A stretch of 64,000 bases of DNA from NCBI GenBank assembly GCA_002394305.1, contig DGTM01000019.1:8076-72075 (forward strand), in the 5' to 3' direction. This stretch comes from Prevotellaceae bacterium UBA4336. Lineage in GTDB: Bacteria; Bacteroidota; Bacteroidia; Bacteroidales; Bacteroidaceae. Shown one piece after another: positions 9,603 through 18,400 of this stretch (position 1 is its first letter; the number at the start of each line of letters is the position of its first letter). The notes under the pieces were generated by a model. That model saw nothing but the letters and a program-made list of their open reading frames with translations, searched no databases and had not been told where the DNA came from. The translations under genes and the position numbers were made by a program.

Positions 9603-10514
9603 TCATCCTCCGACGGTTCCACCGAAGTCCTCGCCAATGATGTCCCAACCCTCTATGCCGATGTCGAAGCCGCTCTTGCTCTTTTTCAGCTTTACGGTAA
9701 GTGTGTACTGCTTCTTCGCTTCCAGTGTGAAGGAATTTTGCAGGGTGTATTTGTTTCCCTTCCAATCGACTTGAATCAGGTTGGCGAAGGGCACTTGCTG
9801 CGGGAGCAGGATGGCTGTATAGGACAGATTGCCGTCGCAGTGGCATATGATGTCGGATGCGGAGCCTTCGGTCAAGGTGAGTGCAGATGTCTGCACGTCG
9901 AAGGTGGCGGAGCGCAGTGTCCCGCCTATGGTGACGCTAACGTCGCTGGCCTGCAATTCTCCATCGTCGAAGCCAGTGTCGGCCGTAACGACAATGGTCA
10001 GGCGCGAGAGCTGATGCTGCAGGGTCAGTTCGAAGTCACTCGAAGTGGGCGATTGTCCCAATACTGTTCCCCAAAGCAAATCGCTCTTTGCGAAAGCTTC
10101 ATCCGGACGCTGGTCCTGGCTGACCTGGAAGGGTATGCTACGCGCATCGTCCACCTTGTCTGCGAACGGGGCGTAGGCATAGAAGTCGGCCTGTGTTTCC
10201 ATGTCGTTCCAATAGATAGGTGTTGCTGTCTGCCATGTGCCGTCGGCCCAGGTGAGCATCTGGTTGTTCACGTAGTTGTCCCTCGGCATGAGCACATCGG
10301 GCTTTCCGCCGGAATAGTTGACCATGTAGAGACCTGCCTTGATGGGAGCGTCCGTGACAAGTCCTTCCTCGGCGCGAGTCCGGATGTCCACGCGCTGCCG
10401 CCCCGTCTCTTGCTGCTCCACAGGATTGGGTGCCACTGCCCCCGGCGTGTCGTTTTCGCCAGAACATCCCACCAGCAGCAAACCTACGATACCCCAAATA
10501 TATCCATTCCTCAT
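9603..10514 (-). CDS. Fimbrillin-family (Mfa-like) lipoprotein
   Basis: 303 residues. The lipoprotein signal ends LLLVGCSG, with the acylated Cys at about 17. The body has the fimbrillin-family landmarks: APIKAGLYMVNY, TPIYWND, DFYAYAPF, a SDLLWGTV motif, LTLQHQLSRL and a C-terminal strand. The family supplies structural or accessory subunits of Bacteroidales fimbriae; the lipobox means export and outer-membrane processing before assembly. It lies 52 bp downstream of another fimbrillin gene. Major versus accessory subunit cannot be told from sequence. Confidence 0.8.
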   Translation of the reverse strand: MRNGYIWGIVGLLLVGCSGENDTPGAVAPNPVEQQETGRQRVDIRTRAEEGLVTDAPIKAGLYMVNYSGGKPDVLMPRDNYVNNQMLTWADGTWQTATPIYWNDMETQADFYAYAPFADKVDDARSIPFQVSQDQRPDEAFAKSDLLWGTVLGQSPTSSDFELTLQHQLSRLTIVVTADTGFDDGELQASDVSVTIGGTLRSATFDVQTSALTLTEGSASDIICHCDGNLSYTAILLPQQVPFANLIQVDWKGNKYTLQNSFTLEAKKQYTLTVKLKKSKSGFDIGIEGWDIIGEDFGGTVGG

Positions 10515-10566
10515 ACGACCCTTAAACTCTTTAACTTTTCAATTTTTTAATTTTCAACTTTTCTCA

Positions 10567-11427
10567 TTACCATCCAGCGATTTCGCCGCCGATGTCAATC
10601 CTGATCTTCTCCGGATTCTTGTCCAGTGTGACAGTAATCGTGTGACGGTAACCGGGTCTGTAGTTTATCTTGCCTTCCATCAGGTAGGACACATTGCCCA
10701 CAATAACCTCCACCAGCGGTCGGCGCGAAGTAATGCTCTGCGGGACGACGATAGCCCGGTACTCGTCGTTAGCCTTCTTCAGGCAGCGGATGGTGCCCGT
10801 GCCTGCATAGTTGTCTTTGGCTACGTCGCCTGTCGAGAGGTCGATGGCAGCTTTCAAGACGGTGCTGTAGAGGTACACTTCGGCATTGCTTGGCAGAGCT
10901 CCGTCGAAGTTCTCGCCCTTCTGCAGCTTCACGATGACGTTGCTCATCCTGTGGGAGAACTGCACGCTGACAGGCTGGTTGGAGGCAGCAATGCCGGTGG
11001 CTGTGCCCCAGAGGAAGTCGCTCAGGCTGTAGTTCTGCTGTGCGCTCTGGTCCGCCAGCACACTGAAGGCGTAGTCCTTCACGTCGTTCACATGCCTCGA
11101 ATACGGGTAGTAGGCATAGATGTTGTGCGTGCCGGCGTTCCAATAGACCTTCCGCTTTGAGGTCCACGACGTGCCGTTGAAGGTGAAGAGCTCGTCGTTC
11201 ACCTCGTTGCCGCCGAGTTGCAGTGCAGTCTCGGCATTCGTGACGTAGACACCGATGCTGTCGCCATCTTCGAAAGCTGTGTCCGTGGCACGTGTGAGCT
11301 GACCCGGATGAAGCATCTGTAGCTGTATCTCGCCCTCGTCGGCCACAAATTTCGGTTCGCTCAGTTCGTTGTTGCTGCATGAAGCGAACATTGCTGCTGC
11401 AGCTGCATAAAGAAATAGTTTTCTCAT
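10567..11427 (-). CDS. Fimbrillin-family (Mfa-like) lipoprotein
   Basis: 286 residues with a lipoprotein signal (AAMFASCSNN, Cys about 17). Conserved fimbrillin features are FEDGDSIGVYV, RKVYWNAGTHNIYAYYPYS, a SDFLWGTATG motif, VQFSHRMSNVIVKL and YRAIVVPQ. The same pattern forms the N-terminal domain of the three large upstream proteases, so this is a free-standing version of their pilin-like module. The start lies 11 bp after the upstream protease stop, implying one transcript. Confidence 0.82.
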   Translation of the reverse strand: MRKLFLYAAAAAMFASCSNNELSEPKFVADEGEIQLQMLHPGQLTRATDTAFEDGDSIGVYVTNAETALQLGGNEVNDELFTFNGTSWTSKRKVYWNAGTHNIYAYYPYSRHVNDVKDYAFSVLADQSAQQNYSLSDFLWGTATGIAASNQPVSVQFSHRMSNVIVKLQKGENFDGALPSNAEVYLYSTVLKAAIDLSTGDVAKDNYAGTGTIRCLKKANDEYRAIVVPQSITSRRPLVEVIVGNVSYLMEGKINYRPGYRHTITVTLDKNPEKIRIDIGGEIAGW

Positions 11428-11438
11428 ATCGTGTGTGT

Positions 11439-14400
11439 TTATTTGTGCATTTTAGCTTTCAATCCCTTGCGTATCTCCCTTACACGGCCGGCCATCTCCT
11501 TGCCACTGACGGTTTGCGGCATACGATGCTGGTTGCTGCCCGCATACGACGAGCCGCTAAATGTCTCACCGCCACTGCGTGTCTGCCCCGCGCTGCCCCA
11601 TTCCTTGGAGTCGTGCTGGTAGAAGTAGTCCATCGAGAACGGCATGCCCGCATGGCCGAAGATGCGCCTCATGATGCTCAGGCGGCTGGGAGCGTTGTAA
11701 TAGGGTATGCCATAGTTCATGCATGAATTCTGTTCGGGACGGAAGATGCCGCGCATGTATTCAAGGCCTCCTTCGTAGACGTCGACGTAATCGCTGTAGC
11801 GTGTGTCGAAGACGAAATCCGCCCAGGGCACGCTATGAAGGCCGCTGATGGTGGAGAGGTTGGCATACTCTCCATTTCTGTGTTTTTCATCAATGATGGC
11901 CTTGACGTTGGCTGGTGCCCAGGCGTTATATACTATCTCCTCGTCGCCCAGACGTCCGAACCCATGCCCGCCAGCCTCATGCTGGATGACACCACGTGTG
12001 TCCTGCGGATAGGGACGGCTGCTGGGCGGGCAGATGCTGATGGCCGCCCCGTTCCACCTGAAATACGTGACACCGCTGTAGGCATCGCTGTTGGGAACAA
12101 GGATGATGAGCGTACGGCCTAAAAGGTCCTGCGTAACAGGTGTATGTTCAACCGCATATTGGTAGACCTCGTCATCTTCGGTCAGCAGTTGATTGCTGAC
12201 GCAGATTTGGCCGTCGTATCCATAGAGTGTCCCGAAACGGTTGTTGACGTAGGTGTTCATAGTGTTCACGCCTTTCTCTTGCGACAACGGGAAGCCGGCA
12301 TAGACGTTGAAGAAGTCGCGGTGACTTTTGTAGGGTTCCAGGTCGAAGAAGTACTCCACTTGCTCCCTGACCAGATTCAGGTATTTGCCGTTTGAGATGT
12401 CCTCACCGTCGTAGCCATCACCCAGGAAGACGATGTCGATGCCCCTGCCTTGTGTGGCTTTCTGCAGGGTCAGGTAGCTGTCCTCTTCGTATTCGTAGTC
12501 GTATTGCCGAACGACGCAAAAGGTTTCGTGTCCTTCGTCGGGCATGACGAAGCGGATGGTGTCCGTGCGACCAGTTGTGCCGTGCGGCATGGGGCTGAAC
12601 GAGAGTGTCAGCTCGCTCTTCCCTTTGCCACTGTTCTTCGAGAGCGTTACCCACTCAGGTTTATGTTCCACTTGCCACGTGCCGTCGGCATTCAGCACCA
12701 GCTGTTCCGTGTGTGCCGTGTTCAGCGCGTTGGCCTGCATGGGACGGCACACGAAGCTAGAGTATTCTGATATGCGCTTGAATTCGCGCCATCCGGGCGC
12801 TTCGCGGTACTTCTCCACACTGCCCTTCGGCACCTCTACGGTGAAGTTGTCCTTGGGTACGCCGAAGAAGGCATCGCCGCGTACGACGGGCGGCTCCGGG
12901 TTCTCGCAGACGATGCTGCCCAGGCTGTAGCACTCATAGAATGCACGGTCTTCAATTAGTTCCACATTCTTGGGAAGTATGATGCCGGTCAGAGCTGTGC
13001 AACCCTCGAAGCAGCGATAGGAAACGCGTGCCACATTTTCTGCAAACCGCTGTGTTCCCGTTAAATACTTGCAGTTAGTGAAGGCCTCGTTGTCGATGAT
13101 GCGCAGGCGGTCATTAAAAATGATATGTGAAATTTTTGTTTCAGCAAAACTAACATTACTAAGTTTTATTACATTAGGGGGTAGCACCAGTTCGCCTTGC
13201 AGGTTCGCTCCCCTGAAAGCCCCAGCACCTATCAACTTGACTCCATCGTGGAATTCCAACTGTGAACATCCAATATTCTGGAAGCATAAATCGGGAATCT
13301 CCGTCATACATGCTGGTATATTAATCGTACCTGTCATATTGGGATAACTCCAATATCCCAAAACCTCTTTCAATGATGATGGGAAATAAAGCGAGCCAGA
13401 AAAGTTTCCGTTGGGGGCTACTGCAACTTCAATACCCTCAGGTAGATGGAGTTCACCGGTCAGCTTGTTATTATAACCCATGAATTGATCCATGGATTTC
13501 AGTGTGGAAGGCAGGGTGAGCGTTCCCGAGAATTTGGCAGCAAAGGCAAATCCAGATACACTTTCAACACCTTCTGGAATGACAAGCGATCCCGAGAGGC
13601 TGGTTCCACAGAAAGCAGTCCATCCAATTGTTTTTATGCTGTGTTCTGGAAATACAAAATGGCGTAACGAAGATTTCTCGTTGAAACAATCTATGCAACC
13701 GTCTTCCATTTCCACCTTGGCCATGTTTACAGCTTCCAAGGCATTGAGGTTTTCCTGGATGAATCTCCTGTCGTTAGCATTCATGGGGCCGATGATTTTC
13801 AGGTTCTTCACATCGCCGTAGTTGTCAAAAGCGGCATCAATTGCTTCTTTCAGCTTTCCAGCCTCCTCGGTGACAACGGTCGTATAGGTAATTGTCAGTC
13901 CATCGTGCATGTCGGGGTCGTCTATCCAGGCCACGATGCTGGCATCTGCCAGTTCCAATGTGTAATCGCCTGTCTGCGAGGACTGGTTGACGGTGATGGT
14001 CATGTTGTGCATCTTTCCGCTCTGGTAGGTGGTGTTGGTCTCCTTCACGAGCGGATATGACTTTCCATCGATGGTGACGGAGACGATGGCCTTTCCTGCG
14101 GCAACCGTCTGCGGAAAGACTACCGCACGATATGAACCGTTGTAGGTGAGTGGCGTGATATTCAAGGGCTCCTCGTCGCTTACCACTACACGACCGGTGG
14201 TCAGGTCAACCTTTCCGCTGAGGACCGTGTTCTCTATCTGTACAGTCTTGCCCAGGGCTGCCCACTGGGAAGGCTCGAATCCGTCGCCCATGACCAATTG
14301 CACCGTGATACCCGCCAGCAGGTGCTTGTATTGCAAGCTGACGGTCTCGCTCGTAGGCATGACTTTTGCTTCTTTGGTCCACAAAAGGTCGCTCGCCTCG

Positions 14401-14861
14401 TAGCCTGCAAGTGCTCCATTTGTGGCGTTGCTGTCCTGTTTACGGCTGACACTGAAAGAATAGTCGGTGACGTTCTCCATTGATTGGTCGTAGGGATAGT
14501 AGCCGTAGAAGTCGGCAGGGGTGCTGCTGTTCTTCCAGTAGAGCTGGTAGTTGGCTCCCCATCGCGTGCCGTCGTAGGTGAAGCGGATGTTGCCTGCACG
14601 CTCGCCCTTCAGTGCCGGGGTGCCCGGATTGCCATCCTTGTCGTAGTCCACCACGAAGATGCCGACGGCATCGCCTTCCACGAAGCCATTCTCCTGTGAG
14701 GCACGGGTCTGAGCACTGCCCCCAGCGGGGTAGTTGCTCTCTATCGTGATAGGTCTGTCTGTGCGGGACGCATCCCCGAGTTCGCCCAAGCTTTCAGAAC
14801 ATGAAGCCGACAAAATAGACAAAACAAGATAATATAGTAATGTATAGTCGCGGTGTTTCAT
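11439..14861 (-). CDS. Fimbrillin-LRR-BACON-M64-type metallopeptidase fusion, intact active site
   Basis: 1140 residues. Lipoprotein signal (SILSASCSES); fimbrillin-like domain to about 300 (GFVEGDAVGIFVVDY, ASDLLWTKE); BspA-type leucine-rich repeats about 340-660; BACON-like domain about 690-790 (GTWQVEHKPEWVTLS). The C-terminal domain (about 800-1070) resembles M64/IgA-peptidase-like enzymes: IDIVFLGDGYDGEDI, the LEPYKSHRDFFNVYA block, and zinc motif HEAGGHGFGRLGDE at 961-974, giving candidate ligands H961 and H966, catalytic E962 and D973. The spacing is HExxxH, not HExxH. It probably cleaves a host or microbial surface protein recognised by the LRRs (inference). The start overlaps the preceding stop by 4 bp (ATGA). 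Part of the LRR region (about 13.08-13.45 kb) is AT-rich compared with the rest. Confidence 0.8.
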   Translation of the reverse strand: MKHRDYTLLYYLVLSILSASCSESLGELGDASRTDRPITIESNYPAGGSAQTRASQENGFVEGDAVGIFVVDYDKDGNPGTPALKGERAGNIRFTYDGTRWGANYQLYWKNSSTPADFYGYYPYDQSMENVTDYSFSVSRKQDSNATNGALAGYEASDLLWTKEAKVMPTSETVSLQYKHLLAGITVQLVMGDGFEPSQWAALGKTVQIENTVLSGKVDLTTGRVVVSDEEPLNITPLTYNGSYRAVVFPQTVAAGKAIVSVTIDGKSYPLVKETNTTYQSGKMHNMTITVNQSSQTGDYTLELADASIVAWIDDPDMHDGLTITYTTVVTEEAGKLKEAIDAAFDNYGDVKNLKIIGPMNANDRRFIQENLNALEAVNMAKVEMEDGCIDCFNEKSSLRHFVFPEHSIKTIGWTAFCGTSLSGSLVIPEGVESVSGFAFAAKFSGTLTLPSTLKSMDQFMGYNNKLTGELHLPEGIEVAVAPNGNFSGSLYFPSSLKEVLGYWSYPNMTGTINIPACMTEIPDLCFQNIGCSQLEFHDGVKLIGAGAFRGANLQGELVLPPNVIKLSNVSFAETKISHIIFNDRLRIIDNEAFTNCKYLTGTQRFAENVARVSYRCFEGCTALTGIILPKNVELIEDRAFYECYSLGSIVCENPEPPVVRGDAFFGVPKDNFTVEVPKGSVEKYREAPGWREFKRISEYSSFVCRPMQANALNTAHTEQLVLNADGTWQVEHKPEWVTLSKNSGKGKSELTLSFSPMPHGTTGRTDTIRFVMPDEGHETFCVVRQYDYEYEEDSYLTLQKATQGRGIDIVFLGDGYDGEDISNGKYLNLVREQVEYFFDLEPYKSHRDFFNVYAGFPLSQEKGVNTMNTYVNNRFGTLYGYDGQICVSNQLLTEDDEVYQYAVEHTPVTQDLLGRTLIILVPNSDAYSGVTYFRWNGAAISICPPSSRPYPQDTRGVIQHEAGGHGFGRLGDEEIVYNAWAPANVKAIIDEKHRNGEYANLSTISGLHSVPWADFVFDTRYSDYVDVYEGGLEYMRGIFRPEQNSCMNYGIPYYNAPSRLSIMRRIFGHAGMPFSMDYFYQHDSKEWGSAGQTRSGGETFSGSSYAGSNQHRMPQTVSGKEMAGRVREIRKGLKAKMHK

Positions 14862-17800
14862 CGTTTGCCTCCTTTCTTACTGATGTAGTCGAGCGGTGAG
14901 CCTTTTATTATGAGCGGCGGGCTTGGCGGCAATGCACCGGCCTCGCTGCCAGGCGTGCCGCTGCGCGTCAGGAACTTTTCGCCCATCTGCCGGCTGTCCT
15001 TGCTGACGAAGGTCTCGTAGTCGAACGTTTCCCCGCTGTACTGCATGATGCGTTCTACGATGGCCTGACGGGAGATGGTGCTGTAGTAGGGCACGTTGTT
15101 GTTCATGCACGAGTTTACTTCCGAGCGGTAGATGCCCCTCGCGTGCATATGGCCGCCCTCGTAGATGTCCACGATGTCGCTGTATCGCGGGTCGAAGATG
15201 AGATGGCTCCACTCGCTTCCCCCGTATTTGCCCTGCAGGGAAAGGTTGGGATACCATCCCAACTGCCGTGCTTCCGCTACATGGCTGGCATGGCTGCAGC
15301 AGGTGCAGATGCAGGTGTAGATGTTGTCGCGGTGGTAGATGTATTCGTCGCCCAGCTTGCCGAAGCCGTGACCGCCCGCCTCGTGTTGGATGATGCCCCG
15401 GAAGTCGTTGGGATAGTCATAGCGGCTATGGGGTGCAAATGCCACTGCTGCACCGGAAGTGTAGAGCGTCGCAATGCCCTCGTAGGCATCATCATTGGGC
15501 ACACATATAACAAGGCTCCGGTTGACATTGGCGGGAGTGATGGCGGTTCCGCTCACCTCGTTCAGCACATAGTTCATTACGTCGTCGGGGTGAACCTCAA
15601 GGCGTCCGCCTGCACCTGCGCCGTAGATGGTGTTGAACTTCGTCTGCCGCCAGATGTTGACATTCGAGCAGACACCGCTTTCGTAGCTCATGGCTATATC
15701 GGCATAGACGTTGAAATACTCCCTGTATGTCTTGTAGGGTTCGATGGCAAAGAAATACTCCATGCCTTCGCGCATGTCCAGGAGGAAGTTCCCCTTGGCA
15801 ATGTCCTCGGCATCATAGCCGTCGCCCAGGAACACGATGTTGATGCCTCCGGCCGTTCCTTTCGTTGCCTGCTGGAGTGTCATCTGTGTGTCCTCGTCGT
15901 ATTCGTAGTCGAACTGTTCCACGGAGTAGTAACAGGTGATGGGGTTCCCCTGTTCGTCCGTTTTGCCTGTCAGCGTGAAAACGATGCTGTCCCTTCGGTC
16001 GGCAGAGCCGTGGGGCAGGGCATCTATCGTGACGGTGAACTCAGCTTTCTTGAAGCCTGACTTTTTCGAAGGATGGAGCCAGTCGGGACAGTACGTCACC
16101 TTCCAGAGCCCGTCGGCATTGAGGACAACGGTGCGTGTGCCGGCTTTGTTCAGGAGCTTTGCATGTATGGGCCGGCACACAAAGTTCTGATATGTGGAGA
16201 TGCGCTTGAACTCGCGCCAGCCGGAGGCTTTGCGGTAGGCATCCACGCTTCCTTCCGGCACTACCAACGCACACTCGTTCTTCTCCACGCCATTGAAGGC
16301 CCACGGGCTAAGGACTGGTGGTTCGGGGTTGAGGCATCGGACGTAATAGAGCGAGCGGCAGTTCTCAAAGGCGTTGGCCTTGATTTCTTCCAAATGCTCA
16401 GGCAGGACGACTGCACCCAGTTTGGTACACCAGGCGAAGGCTCTTTCCTGTATCTGGACGACGGTGGAGGGTATGGTGATGGTGTCCTGCAGGTTGCAGC
16501 TCTCGAATGTGCTTCCTTCGATGACTTCCAAGCCTTCGGGGAGATTTATGTGCGCGAAGTTACTGCCCTGGAAGGCTCCCCCGTGTGCTCCCATCTCGCC
16601 ACCTTGTAACCTTTTTAGGGTTGACGGCAAGTGAACATCCTGCGTTAATGAGCTGCTGCCACAATCGGCAATGTACTCCACTCCCTCAGGAAAGACGATA
16701 GAGGAATATTGTCCTCCTATGCCATAAACCTTTTTCACACCTTGAGGAATACGTACCACCTTGGCGGTCATGTTGGGTGCAAAAGTGCCATAGACTTCCG
16801 TAAGTCCATTAGGAATATGTATGTTGCCTGTCAGAAACTCACATCCACTAAAGGCACCTGCACCAAGGTATGTCATGTGTTCCGGTAGCACAACTTCGCC
16901 AGATAATGCTGTCCCACTGAATGCGTTGTTTGCAATATACTTTACCGTTGATGGTATGTATAATTCTCCTGAGAGTGCTGGTGTTTGTGAATCATAGAAG
17001 CCGCTTGTGCCGCCGAAATCACCGTCGATATACTCCAATCCCTCTGGGAAGATGAGCGACCCTCGGAGGTTGCAGGAACTGAATGAGCAAACGCCTTTAA
17101 TGCTGTCCGGCCATGTGACGTATGAGAGGTAGTACATGCCGTACATACTCGGCAGCCAGTCGTCTGCCTCTATTGGCAGTCCGTATGGCAGTTCGCCCCA
17201 TCCGCTTTCCCAACGTCGGGTCGTGATATTCTTGGTGCGTAGCTCCTTCATGTTTAGCGCCTCCAAGTAGGGCATTTGTTCCTTCATATACGTGAAAGCT
17301 CTATTGCCCACGATTGTTCCAGTCAGCTTAAGATTGATGATTTCCTTCGGGTCAAGTCCCATGCGTGTAATGACATCGCCTAGATATTCGCCCTCCTCAA
17401 TATGTACCGTGATATATTCGCGGGTAGAGCCGTCATGTGAGACAGGGTCGTTATCCCAGACTGTGACACTTTCGCTGATGAGGTTGAACTGATAGTCACC
17501 GGTATCAAGGGATTTCTTTACCTCGATGGTAAACTGATGCAGTTTGCCTGGGTAATAGACCATTGGCACCTGGCGTTTGAATTGGTAAGTCTTGCCGCCG
17601 ACGGTGATGGCGAGGAGGTTTGTCTTGGCTGCAATTGTCTGCGGAACGACTACGGCGCGGAATGTAGTTCCCTCCCGACCTCCTCCATATTGGAGGCTTG
17701 TGATTGACTTCGTTTCTGCATTGGCAGGTGTGACGTTGCCTGTTTGCAGGTTGATGGTGCAATCGGTAATCGTGTTCTTCACGAGAACGGACTTGTGGAC

Positions 17801-18400
17801 TTCGTTCCATTCGCCTTCGTCGAAGCCAAAGCCTTCGGTGAGGATAACCTTGATGCCTGCCATCAGGTGTTGGTGCTGCAAGGTGATGGCTCCGGCTGTG
17901 GGGTTGACCCCTTCCTTCTTAGCCCAAAGGAAGTCGCTTGCCTCGTAGCCCAGCAGATGGCGGCCGGTCTTAAGGTTGTCGCGCTGGTTCTGCTGTACGC
18001 TGAAGGGGTAGGCCGAAGTGCTGCTGAGTTCGGCGTCGAAGGGATAGTAGCCGTAGGCATCGATGGGTGTCTTCTTGTCTTTCCAGTAAATCTGATAGCT
18101 GCCTGTCCACTTGCCCGATGCCTCGTCGTAGGTGAAGCAGACGTTGTCGGCATGATTGCCGGAAGGCTGCAGGGACTGTGGGGCTTCGTCCTTGTAGTTG
18201 ACGATGAACACGCCAATCTGGTCGCCATCGGCAAAGCCTCCGTCGTTGGCACGCGTGGTGTATTGCTGGCTGATTTCTGCCCGCAGTTCCATGGCGTCTC
18301 TCGCGGCTGTCTGCGCATCCTCGACCACGGTGTCGGAACAGGAAGCAAGGAGCAGAAGCGCTGCTATGTATATATAATAATAATGTATTCTCATGTTCAT
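14858..18400 (-). CDS. Fimbrillin-LRR-BACON-M64-type metallopeptidase fusion, intact active site
   Basis: 1180 residues, second of three paralogues. Lipoprotein signal (LLLASCSDT); fimbrillin-like domain to about 300 (GFADGDQIGVFIVNY, ASDFLWAKKEG); BspA-type LRRs about 390-730; BACON-like domain; peptidase domain with INIVFLGDGYDAEDIAKG and motif HEAGGHGFGKLGDEY. Candidate zinc ligands are H1006 and H1011 with E1007 catalytic and D1018. A CICTCC cluster just after the motif is absent from the other two copies. The C-terminus is a basic tail. The start overlaps the upstream paralogue stop by 4 bp and its own stop overlaps the next start by 4 bp, so translation is probably coupled through all three. 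Confidence 0.8.
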   Translation of the reverse strand: MNMRIHYYYIYIAALLLLASCSDTVVEDAQTAARDAMELRAEISQQYTTRANDGGFADGDQIGVFIVNYKDEAPQSLQPSGNHADNVCFTYDEASGKWTGSYQIYWKDKKTPIDAYGYYPFDAELSSTSAYPFSVQQNQRDNLKTGRHLLGYEASDFLWAKKEGVNPTAGAITLQHQHLMAGIKVILTEGFGFDEGEWNEVHKSVLVKNTITDCTINLQTGNVTPANAETKSITSLQYGGGREGTTFRAVVVPQTIAAKTNLLAITVGGKTYQFKRQVPMVYYPGKLHQFTIEVKKSLDTGDYQFNLISESVTVWDNDPVSHDGSTREYITVHIEEGEYLGDVITRMGLDPKEIINLKLTGTIVGNRAFTYMKEQMPYLEALNMKELRTKNITTRRWESGWGELPYGLPIEADDWLPSMYGMYYLSYVTWPDSIKGVCSFSSCNLRGSLIFPEGLEYIDGDFGGTSGFYDSQTPALSGELYIPSTVKYIANNAFSGTALSGEVVLPEHMTYLGAGAFSGCEFLTGNIHIPNGLTEVYGTFAPNMTAKVVRIPQGVKKVYGIGGQYSSIVFPEGVEYIADCGSSSLTQDVHLPSTLKRLQGGEMGAHGGAFQGSNFAHINLPEGLEVIEGSTFESCNLQDTITIPSTVVQIQERAFAWCTKLGAVVLPEHLEEIKANAFENCRSLYYVRCLNPEPPVLSPWAFNGVEKNECALVVPEGSVDAYRKASGWREFKRISTYQNFVCRPIHAKLLNKAGTRTVVLNADGLWKVTYCPDWLHPSKKSGFKKAEFTVTIDALPHGSADRRDSIVFTLTGKTDEQGNPITCYYSVEQFDYEYDEDTQMTLQQATKGTAGGINIVFLGDGYDAEDIAKGNFLLDMREGMEYFFAIEPYKTYREYFNVYADIAMSYESGVCSNVNIWRQTKFNTIYGAGAGGRLEVHPDDVMNYVLNEVSGTAITPANVNRSLVICVPNDDAYEGIATLYTSGAAVAFAPHSRYDYPNDFRGIIQHEAGGHGFGKLGDEYIYHRDNIYTCICTCCSHASHVAEARQLGWYPNLSLQGKYGGSEWSHLIFDPRYSDIVDIYEGGHMHARGIYRSEVNSCMNNNVPYYSTISRQAIVERIMQYSGETFDYETFVSKDSRQMGEKFLTRSGTPGSEAGALPPSPPLIIKGSPLDYISKKGGKR

